From DAOMFB01 sp963721385 (lineage in GTDB: Bacteria > Acidobacteriota > Thermoanaerobaculia > UBA5066), in assembly GCA_963721385.1 (NCBI GenBank), contig CAVRJB010000016.1:367232-431231 (forward strand): 64,000 bases of DNA, given 5' to 3'. Positions 28,289 to 34,559 of this stretch are shown here, piece after piece. Numbering within the stretch: the first letter of the stretch is position 1; every line of letters starts with the position of its first letter. The notes beneath the pieces were generated by a model. It did no database searches, was not told where the DNA came from, and saw nothing but the letters and a program-made list of their open reading frames with translations. A program made the translations under genes and the position numbers.

Positions 28289-28318
28289 AATATAGGCAAG
28301 TGATCACTTGCATGTCAA
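28289..28318 (-). promoter_or_regulatory. Promoter and palindromic operator of the arsR-SRPBCC operon
   Basis: On the minus strand TTGACA (28318-28313) is followed by an 18-bp spacer and TATATT (28294-28289). The spacer holds the perfect palindrome GCAAGTGATCACTTGC (28296-28311). A repressor bound there would block RNA polymerase directly. Confidence 0.8.
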
Positions 28319-28370
28319 GCCTGACGAAGACGTGAGATGAGTCGCGCCGCCTTACTCATGAGTCCTGGTC

Positions 28371-29177
28371 TTAGTTGTGGAGAGCGAGGAGCAGGTCGGC
28401 CCGACGCTGCACTCCGAACTTCCCGAGGACGTTCGAGACGTGGAACTGCGCGGTCCGGGCCGTCATGTTGCGCTTCCGCGCGATCTCCTTGTTCGAAAGG
28501 TTTTCGAGGAGGTCCTCGTAGATCTCCCGCTCGCGGGGGGTCAGACGCCCGGCGTCGGGCGTGGCGCGGCGCAGTCTGCCGTTGCAGAGGGCGGCGTCGA
28601 CGAAGCGGGACAGCAGCGCTCGAGGCACCCAGAACCCTCCCTCCGCCACCGCCGCGAGCGCCCGCGCGCCGCAGGGGACCAGCTCCCGGTACGTCAGGAG
28701 GCCTTTCGCTCCCAGCCGCAGCAGCCGGAACGCCAGCTCCTCGTCGAAGCTCTCGGCGAGAACCACGAGGCGCGTCCCGGGACGGGACTCGTGAATCGCC
28801 GCCACGAGGTTCTTCGTGACCGGCGCCTGCAGATCCGCGTCGAGAACGGCAATCTCCTCGGTCCCCGGCGGCGGGAGCGCGACGGTTCCTCCGGCTCCGG
28901 GGACGATCCGGCATTCGGTGAGCTGGAAGGAACTCCGCGGCAGGAAACGGCGGAACTCCGCCAGAACGAGCGGATGCGCCCAGTAGAGCGCGACGGAGAC
29001 GCGTGAGCGCCCTTCTTGGAGATCACGAGGGCTTTGGAGCGGGTGAAGGGGATCGGACTCGACACTCTCGGCTTGAGAACCAGAGGCAGCCCTTGCAGGA
29101 GTAACACCTAGAGGACGAATAACGCCTATCTTGCACCTCGACTGGGGCGAGACCCGCTGCGAAGTGCAGCGAGTCAT
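28371..29177 (-). CDS. LuxR/NarL-type regulator with an atypical receiver domain, start uncertain
   Basis: The clear protein starts near 29000 (SVALYWAHPLVLAEFRRFL) and ends in a LuxR helix-turn-helix: LTPREREIYEDLLENLSNKE, IARKRNMTARTAQFHVSNVL, GKFGVQRRADLLLAL. The first 120 residues follow a receiver fold: a DLQAP aspartate fits the phosphorylation site and GAKGLLTYRE supplies the lysine, but the acidic pair of the first strand is replaced by YW. The only in-frame ATG is at 29177, and the 59 residues it adds run through a decayed tRNA copy, so they are doubtful. A GTG in another frame at about 29026 would fit if one base were missing. Confidence 0.7.
   Translation of the reverse strand: MTRCTSQRVSPQSRCKIGVIRPLGVTPARAASGSQAESVESDPLHPLQSPRDLQEGRSRVSVALYWAHPLVLAEFRRFLPRSSFQLTECRIVPGAGGTVALPPPGTEEIAVLDADLQAPVTKNLVAAIHESRPGTRLVVLAESFDEELAFRLLRLGAKGLLTYRELVPCGARALAAVAEGGFWVPRALLSRFVDAALCNGRLRRATPDAGRLTPREREIYEDLLENLSNKEIARKRNMTARTAQFHVSNVLGKFGVQRRADLLLALHN
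29035..29110 (-). other. Decayed tRNA copy (tRNA-Gly relative)
   Basis: Read on the minus strand, the last 26 bases differ from the 3' end of the intact tRNA-Gly at only three positions and keep CCA. The anticodon-loop region TTCTCAAGCCGA aligns with TTCCCAAGCTGA of tRNA-Gly, and GAGTGTCG with GAATGTCG. A GGTGT near the 5' end matches the tRNA's GGTGT at nearly the right distance. The D arm and 5' acceptor strand no longer pair. It is best described as a degenerate tRNA gene. Confidence 0.6.
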
Positions 29178-29237
29178 CTCGACCTAACGCTCTCGAACCA
29201 CGACCGTCTCAATCGTACCTGAATCAGGTGACCGAGA

Positions 29238-29310
29238 TGGAGCGGGTGATGGGGATCGAACACGCGCGGACCGCTTCGCGCCCCGGAAGGGCTTGTCCGC
29301 GCTAGGAGCT
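29238..29310 (-). other. Second decayed tRNA copy
   Basis: The 24 bases 29238-29261 are identical to the 3' end of tRNA-Gly (29429-29452). Going on, a D-arm-like TAGATCAGC...TAG is present, but the acceptor 5' strand does not pair with the 3' strand, and the middle has been replaced by a strong inverted repeat (GCGCGGAC at 29262-29269 against GTCCGCGC). It does not fold as a working tRNA. Confidence 0.5.
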
Positions 29311-29428
29311 GATCTAAAGGCGGGGAAGGCTCCCCGCACCCCTCCTGTCGTGGGTTCTGCCCCCCATCACCCCAGAGACTTCGAGAAGGACGAGTACAGC
29401 GAGGAAACGAAAGCCCCTTGAGAAAAGC

Positions 29429-29503
29429 TGGAGCGGGTGATGGGGATCGAACCCACGACATTCAGCTTGGGAAGCTGACGTTCTACCGCTGAACTACACC
29501 CGC
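29429..29503 (-). tRNA. tRNA-Gly (anticodon CCC)
   Basis: The minus strand folds as a complete 75-nt cloverleaf with encoded CCA. The acceptor is GCGGGTG/CACCCGC, the D stem GTTC/GAAC, the anticodon stem TCAGC/GCTGA with loop TTCCCAA (anticodon CCC), and the T arm GTGGG-TTCGATC-CCCAT. The discriminator base is T. The 5' end overlaps the last 21 bases of the transglutaminase-TPR gene. Confidence 0.95.
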
Positions 29504-30661
29504 CCGAGGGGAAGGCGATTCTGAGGGGGGCCGGTCGGGCGCGTCAAGGCCCGGACTCTCGAGCTCGCGGACGAGGCGCATGACGTTCGGGTCGGAGGGC
29601 GCGAGGCGCCGGGCGCGGAGCGCGGCTTTCTTCGCGGCGTCGAGGTGTCCCAGCGCACGTTCAGCGCGGGCGATCCCGACCCACGGCTCGACGAGCTTCG
29701 GCGCCATCCAGCGGACCCGCTTGTAAAGCCGGAGCGCGTCGTCGACGTGGCCGGCCGCCAGCTCGAGGTCGGCGCGGGCGATCAGGGAGTAGGGCGTCGT
29801 CTCGCCGCTGTTGGCGGCCGCCAGCGCCAGGCGCGCTTCGGCGGTCCGCCCTGTCTCGGAGTAGAGGACCGCGAGGTTCTGGAGGACCGGCGCGCTCCCG
29901 GGGTCGATCTCGAGACCCGTCGCGTACGCCGTGAGCGCCCCTTCCTCGTCGCCCGAGCGCCACCGCGCGAGGCCGAGATTCGCCCAGAGCCCCGGCAGCC
30001 GATGCGCCAGCCGGACCGCGATCTCGAAGTCCGCGGCTGCGCCGGCCACGTCCGCGGCCTGAAGCTTCGCGACCCCGCGGTTCCCGAGTCCGATCCCCGC
30101 CACGTCGACGTCGGAAATCGGGGCGAGCTCGGCCGACGGGTCGGAGCCCTGGCCCCAGAAGTCGTAGACCTGCGAGACGCTGCCGCGGCGCTGGACCGCC
30201 ACCATGTGCGAGTAGATGACGACGAGCCCGCCGTGCTTCTCCGACTCCGGCCGGCGTTTCACGAGCGAGGCGTTCAGGGGGATTCCGAGCGACCGGCCCA
30301 GGGCGATGAAGAGGTTCGTGAACGACACGCAGTTGCCGCGCCTTTCACGAAAGGCCTCAACCGCAGTGAACGTTCCGCCGATTTCCCGCTCGAAGCCGAA
30401 GTCCCGCCGGTCGACCAGCGCCTGCTGGAGCCGCCAGAGCTTCTCCGCCGCCGTCCCGGGCCCGGCCATCCGCTTCGCGGCTTCGACCATTTCCGGAGTC
30501 GAGGCCATGGGATCCGTCACAAGCGCCGGGTCGACGCCGCGGGCGGCGACGGCCTCCGCCCAGCTCGCGGCCGAGAGCCCCCTCCCGGCCTCCCCGGACG
30601 AGGCGCAGCCGACGAGAGGGGCGGCGAGGAGCGCCAGGGCGAGGAGACCGGAGGTCCGCAT
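29483..30661 (-). CDS. Lipoprotein with transglutaminase-like and TPR domains
   Basis: The 392-residue product has a lipoprotein leader with lipobox LVGC (cysteine 19). Residues 90-175 form a transglutaminase-like domain: RRGNCVSFTNLFIALGRSLG (Cys 111), YSHMVAV (His 152) and YDFWG (Asp 167) could make the catalytic triad. From about 195 onward there are at least four TPR-like helix pairs (LWANLGLARWRSGDEEGALT; VLQNLAVLYSETGRTAEARL). The domain pair is known in periplasmic peptidase-like or scaffold proteins of unknown substrate. The stop codon lies inside the tRNA-Gly gene. Confidence 0.75.
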   Translation of the reverse strand: MRTSGLLALALLAAPLVGCASSGEAGRGLSAASWAEAVAARGVDPALVTDPMASTPEMVEAAKRMAGPGTAAEKLWRLQQALVDRRDFGFEREIGGTFTAVEAFRERRGNCVSFTNLFIALGRSLGIPLNASLVKRRPESEKHGGLVVIYSHMVAVQRRGSVSQVYDFWGQGSDPSAELAPISDVDVAGIGLGNRGVAKLQAADVAGAAADFEIAVRLAHRLPGLWANLGLARWRSGDEEGALTAYATGLEIDPGSAPVLQNLAVLYSETGRTAEARLALAAANSGETTPYSLIARADLELAAGHVDDALRLYKRVRWMAPKLVEPWVGIARAERALGHLDAAKKAALRARRLAPSDPNVMRLVRELESPGLDAPDRPPSESPSPRAGVVQR

Positions 30662-30719
30662 CGGCGTCGTCTCTTCCCCCGGTACGCAGAGCCCGTGCCG
30701 AGGGTTTCCTGCGCCGCCG

Positions 30720-31316
30720 TCAGGCCGGCGGCGGCGGAGCGGACGGGGCAGAAGGCCGGTGCCCCGCGAGGCCGTGCGACGCGCGGAAGACGTAGTGGAT
30801 CCCGGAGGAGACCGTCAGAACCGCCACGGCGCCGAAGCAGACGTGGGCGACGGCCGGCGGGAGGACGCCCACGTTCGTCAGGAGGATGGCGACGATCGCG
30901 CAGATCTCGCTGAACGTCGTCAGCTTCCCCAGCCACGAGGGGGGAAAATCGCGCGTCCCGAGGGCGAGAAACATCACGAGACAGACGACGAGGATCAGGA
31001 CGTCGCGGAAGATCGTCAGGACGAGGAGCCAGATCGGGACGTGCAGCTCGGACGGCGTCGACTTCAGGGCGAAGACGACGAACGACGAAATCAGAAAGAG
31101 CTTGTCGGCGATCGGATCGAGCCAGGCGCCGAGGGGCGACGCCATCCCGAAGTGGCGCGCCAGGTAGCCGTCCACGATGTCGGTGATCGCGGCCGCGAGG
31201 AAGATCACGAGCGCGGCTCGGTGACGTCCTTCCAGGATGGCGACGACGAGGAACGGCAGCGCGACGAGGCGAAGGAACGTCAGGAAGTTCGGAAGGGTGA
31301 AGGGCCGGAGCTCCAT
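30720..31316 (-). CDS. CDP-alcohol phosphatidyltransferase, PgsA-like
   Basis: The 198-residue product is a small polytopic membrane enzyme with the full family motif DGxxAR-x8-GxxxDxxxD: D49 G50, A53 R54, G63, D67 and D71. LTLPNFLTFLRLVALP-like residues 7-21 match the N-terminus of phosphatidylglycerophosphate synthase. It most likely makes phosphatidylglycerol phosphate or a related phospholipid from CDP-diacylglycerol. A second member of the superfamily, the phosphatidylserine synthase, is at 60.5 kb. It starts 12 bases after the crp-like gene, in the same operon. Confidence 0.85.
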   Translation of the reverse strand: MELRPFTLPNFLTFLRLVALPFLVVAILEGRHRAALVIFLAAAITDIVDGYLARHFGMASPLGAWLDPIADKLFLISSFVVFALKSTPSELHVPIWLLVLTIFRDVLILVVCLVMFLALGTRDFPPSWLGKLTTFSEICAIVAILLTNVGVLPPAVAHVCFGAVAVLTVSSGIHYVFRASHGLAGHRPSAPSAPPPPA

Positions 31317-31328
31317 CGCGGCCGGGCC

Positions 31329-32033
31329 TCAGCCGGCAGAGGCCAGGGCCCCTCCGCCCGGCGGCGGGGCGTCGCCCGCTTCGAGGCGGACGTAGACCAC
31401 GCGCCCCTTCGGCACGATGAGCTGCTGGTCGGCCATCTGCGACATCGTGCGCGAGACGGTCTCGCGGGAGGAGCCGATCGTGTCGGCAATTTCCCGCTGG
31501 GACGGCCGGACGACGACGGCCCATCCTCCGCCGGCCTTCTTCCCGCGGGCCGCCGCGAGCTCGCGGAAGTAGCGGGCAAGGCGACTCTTCACATCCAGAG
31601 CCGCGAGCCCTTCGATGGTGGCATTCGCGCGCCGGAGGCGCCTCGAAAAAGCCGCGAGGAGCGCCTTCGTCAGGACGACGTTCGTCCGCAGGAGGTCGAA
31701 GAAGACCTCCCGGGAGAGAATCGCCAGCTCGGAGCGCTCCTGCGCCACGACACTGGCCGAGCGAGGGGAGTCGTCGAGGAGCGCCATCTCGCCGAAGTGG
31801 TCGCCTTCCCCGAGCGTGTTCAGGACGACTTCGCGCCCCTCGGGCGAGAGGATCGTGACCGCCACGCGCCCCTTCACGATGACGAAGAAGCTCTCCCCCG
31901 GCTGTCCCTGTCGGACGATGACGTCGCCTCGCCGATAGGTCCGGACCGTCGCGGCGCGCGCGAGCGCGACGCGGTCCTCCGGCGTGACGCCGGAGAAGAG
32001 CGGAACTCTCTGGAACAGATCCGGGATGGTCAT
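31329..32033 (-). CDS. Crp/Fnr-family transcriptional regulator
   Basis: The product is 234 residues from the ATG at 32033. Residues 1-120 form a cyclic-nucleotide-binding beta-roll (GDVIVRQGQPGESFFVIVKG; LGEGDHFGEMALLDDSPRSA), and the R and S of SPRSAS are the phosphate-cassette residues that bind cAMP or cGMP. The C-terminal winged helix has PSQREIADTIGSSRETVSRT as its helix-turn-helix. No cysteines suited to an iron-sulfur cluster are present, so it is Crp-like rather than Fnr-like. It overlaps the TPR lipoprotein gene by 4 bases. Confidence 0.9.
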   Translation of the reverse strand: MTIPDLFQRVPLFSGVTPEDRVALARAATVRTYRRGDVIVRQGQPGESFFVIVKGRVAVTILSPEGREVVLNTLGEGDHFGEMALLDDSPRSASVVAQERSELAILSREVFFDLLRTNVVLTKALLAAFSRRLRRANATIEGLAALDVKSRLARYFRELAAARGKKAGGGWAVVVRPSQREIADTIGSSRETVSRTMSQMADQQLIVPKGRVVYVRLEAGDAPPPGGGALASAG

Positions 32034-33352
32034 CGCGGCGTTCCTTCCCGCGCGGCGCGCTCGGCCTCCTCGAGGGCCCGGACGGCCTCGCGACCGGTGA
32101 TGGTGCGGGCTGACGGCGAAGAGAGTATCCCGCATTCCGCGAGAGAGGCGGGAGAAGGTCTCTCCTCGCCGAGGCAGCCGTCGATCGGCGCACCGGCCGA
32201 GGCGAGGAGCGCGACCCGCCTCAGGCAGGACGCCATCTCCGCCCGCGTGACCGGCTGGTCGACGCCGATGCGGTGGCTGTCGCGCGCGACGACGAAAAAG
32301 CCGAGCGCGACGGCGCGGACGACGCTCTGGCTGTCCGGCCGGTCGATGGCGTCCACGGCGACCTCGATGGTGGCGGGGACGCGCGCCTCGCGGACTTCGG
32401 GAACGAGCCACCAGAGGAGCGCCGCGAGCTGCGCCCGCGTCAGCCGCGGCGAGAGGGCCGCTTTCCGCGCCGCTTCGGGAAGGTTCTGCACCTGAAACTG
32501 GAAGCTCGCCTCGGCCATCAGCTCGGCGGAAGACGGGTCCGATTTCACGAGCTCTCCGTAGAGGGCAACGGCGTCCGCGTACCGCTCCGTTCTCGTCGCC
32601 AGATCCGCGGCCGCCCTCGTGAGGGCCGCGTCCGAGGGATCGAGGGCGTGCGCCCTGACGGCGGCGATCCACGCGTCCTCGAGCTTCCCCTCCGCCTCGG
32701 CCGCTTTCGACAAGAGGACGTAGCCGTCCGGCGCGGCGGGGTCGACGTCGACGGCGGCGAGCGCGGCGCGCCGGGCGGCGGCGACGTCGCCGCCCGCAAG
32801 GTCCGTCTCAACCTCCTTCCGCAGGGAGGCGAGAAGCGACGACCGCGCGGCGCCGAGCCGGCGGGAGATCCGCGGATCGGCCGGATCGGAAGATGCGAGG
32901 ACGCGATAGGCATCGAGCGCCTCGCGGAGACGCCCTTGGGCCGCGTCGAGGTCGGCGCGGGCCTCGACGGCCGGAAACCAGCCGGGCGAAAGCACGAGGA
33001 TCGCGTCCAGCTCCGAACGGGCCGGCCCCCACCGGTTCGAGGCGAGGTCGACGTAGGCGACGCCGAGCCGGAACGAGAGAGACGACCGGCCGGCGGCGCC
33101 CGCCTGGAAGATCCTGCGGGCGTCCGAAAACCGGCCCGAGCGCAGGTCCGCGAGCCCCCTTGCGATCCGCGACGCGTCGGCCGGAACGGCAGATCCGACC
33201 GGTGGGAAGCCCGCGGGATTCCGGAAGGCGAACGTCGCGTCCGGATCCGGGGGCCCGGCAGGTGGGGGCGCTGTCGCGCAGCCCGCGAGGAGCGCCATCG
33301 CGAAGGCCCGGAACGCGACCGCGGCGCGTCCGGAGCCCGAGCCGGGAGTCAA
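32030..33352 (-). CDS. TPR-repeat lipoprotein with C-terminal SLH-like segment
   Basis: The 440-residue product has a lipoprotein leader (lipobox LLAGC, cysteine about 25). Residues 60-290 contain a run of TPR-like helix pairs (LRSGRFSDARRIFQAG; AQGRLREALDAYRVLASSDP; AEGKLEDAWIAAVRAHALDP). The C-terminal part has LTRAQLAALLWWLVPEVREA and VTRAEMASCLRRVALLASAG, which look like the first helix of SLH modules. It may be an envelope scaffold. It lies between hfq and crp, overlapping both by 4 bases (ATGA), so it is translated with them. No specific function is evident. Confidence 0.7.
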   Translation of the reverse strand: MTPGSGSGRAAVAFRAFAMALLAGCATAPPPAGPPDPDATFAFRNPAGFPPVGSAVPADASRIARGLADLRSGRFSDARRIFQAGAAGRSSLSFRLGVAYVDLASNRWGPARSELDAILVLSPGWFPAVEARADLDAAQGRLREALDAYRVLASSDPADPRISRRLGAARSSLLASLRKEVETDLAGGDVAAARRAALAAVDVDPAAPDGYVLLSKAAEAEGKLEDAWIAAVRAHALDPSDAALTRAAADLATRTERYADAVALYGELVKSDPSSAELMAEASFQFQVQNLPEAARKAALSPRLTRAQLAALLWWLVPEVREARVPATIEVAVDAIDRPDSQSVVRAVALGFFVVARDSHRIGVDQPVTRAEMASCLRRVALLASAGAPIDGCLGEERPSPASLAECGILSSPSARTITGREAVRALEEAERAAREGTPR

Positions 33353-33612
33353 ACGGCCGGCGGTCGGGGGCCGGCGGCGAGCCCCGGCGAGCCGCTTCCA
33401 GGCGCCACCAGCGGGACGACCGACGCGATCGCGTGCTTGTAGATCATCTCTTCGCGCCCGTCGACCTCGAGGACGAGGGCGTACTTGTCGAAGCGCCGGA
33501 TCCTCCCGACCCGCTTCTTCTCCGAGAGAAGGATCACCTCGACGGGCGTGTTGTCCTTCCGGAGCTGGTAGAAGAAGCCGTCCTGCACGTTGATCGGAGG
33601 CTTGGAGATCAT
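33349..33612 (-). CDS. hfq: RNA chaperone Hfq
   Basis: The product is 87 residues from the ATG at 33612. It has the Sm1 motif (NVQDGFFYQLRKDNTPVEVI), the central strands VGRIRRFDKYALVLEVDG and the Sm2 motif YKHAIASVVP with the conserved KH. A short Pro/Gly/Ala tail follows. It forms a hexameric ring that pairs small RNAs with mRNAs. It follows miaA with a 4-base overlap, the miaA-hfq order that is conserved in many bacteria, which strengthens both calls. Confidence 0.93.
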   Translation of the reverse strand: MISKPPINVQDGFFYQLRKDNTPVEVILLSEKKRVGRIRRFDKYALVLEVDGREEMIYKHAIASVVPLVAPGSGSPGLAAGPRPPAV

Positions 33613-34559
33613 CCGGGTCCCCCTTCCGAACCGAAAAGAAGCCGCCGCGCGTCGGCGGCGACGATGTCGACGAGACCGGCCTTGTCGGCGCGATGCGGGA
33701 CGACGCCCGGCTCCCTTCGGAACCACGTCTCCTGCCGCTTCGCGAAGCGCCGCGTCTCCCTCAAGATCCGCTCCTTCCACTCCGCCTCTCCGATGAGTCC
33801 CCGCACATATTCCGCCGTCTCGCGGTATCCGATCGCGGCGAAGGCGGGGGCGGTGTCGGGCAGGCCCGAGGCCAGGAGACCGCGAACCTCATCGGGCAGG
33901 CGGGGCGAAATCGACTGATGAAACCTCTCGTCGATTCTTCCATAGAGGGCAGGGCGCGGCAAGGTGAGGAGCACCTTCAGCGCCGGGCGCTCCCACCGCT
34001 CCCCGGGCCTCTCCCGGAAAAGAGCCGACGGCGGGCGCCCCGTCGCGAACGCGATCTCGAGAAGCCGGGTCGCCCGGGCGGCGTCGGAGGCCGCGACGCG
34101 GCGGCCCGACTCGGGGTCGAGCACCTCGACCATCCGCGCGAGAAACGGCGCGCCGCGGCGCCGCCGGACGGCCTCGAGCGCCTCCCGAGCTTCCGTGTCG
34201 CGCGTCGGCCCCAGGAAGAGACCCTCGAAAAAGGTCCGGGCGTAGAAACCGGTCCCGCCGCAGAGAATCGGCAGCCTCCCGCGCGCGAGGACGTCTCCGG
34301 CGATCCGCCGCGCCTCGCGGGCGAACTCCCCCGCGTTCCAGGGATCCCGCGGGTCTCGCGCGTCGACGAGGTGGTGCGGGACACGCGCCCGCTCCTCCGC
34401 TGTCGGCTTCGCCGTCCCCGCGTCGATGCCGCGGTAGACGGCAAAGGCGTCGGCCGAGATCACCTCCCCGCCGAGCCGCTCCGCGAGGGCGACGGCGAGA
34501 GCGGTCTTTCCCGTGGCCGTCGCCCCGAGGATCGCGAGAACGCCCGTCGGTCGGCTCAC
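33609..34559 (-). CDS. miaA: tRNA dimethylallyltransferase
   Basis: The product is 316 residues from the GTG at 34559. It has the P-loop LGATATGKTALAVALAE, the ISADAFAVYRGIDAGTAKPT segment that binds tRNA and substrate, and PHHLVDARDP, ILCGGTGFYARTFFEGLF and AIGYRETAEYVRG further on. It adds a dimethylallyl group to A37 of tRNAs that read UNN codons. It starts where comEC ends (GTGA overlap) and overlaps hfq downstream. Confidence 0.93.
   Translation of the reverse strand: MSRPTGVLAILGATATGKTALAVALAERLGGEVISADAFAVYRGIDAGTAKPTAEERARVPHHLVDARDPRDPWNAGEFAREARRIAGDVLARGRLPILCGGTGFYARTFFEGLFLGPTRDTEAREALEAVRRRRGAPFLARMVEVLDPESGRRVAASDAARATRLLEIAFATGRPPSALFRERPGERWERPALKVLLTLPRPALYGRIDERFHQSISPRLPDEVRGLLASGLPDTAPAFAAIGYRETAEYVRGLIGEAEWKERILRETRRFAKRQETWFRREPGVVPHRADKAGLVDIVAADARRLLFGSEGGPG

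Noticed and set aside
29238..29310. A second working tRNA beside tRNA-Gly
   Set aside because: The acceptor strands do not pair and the anticodon arm is replaced by an unrelated inverted repeat.
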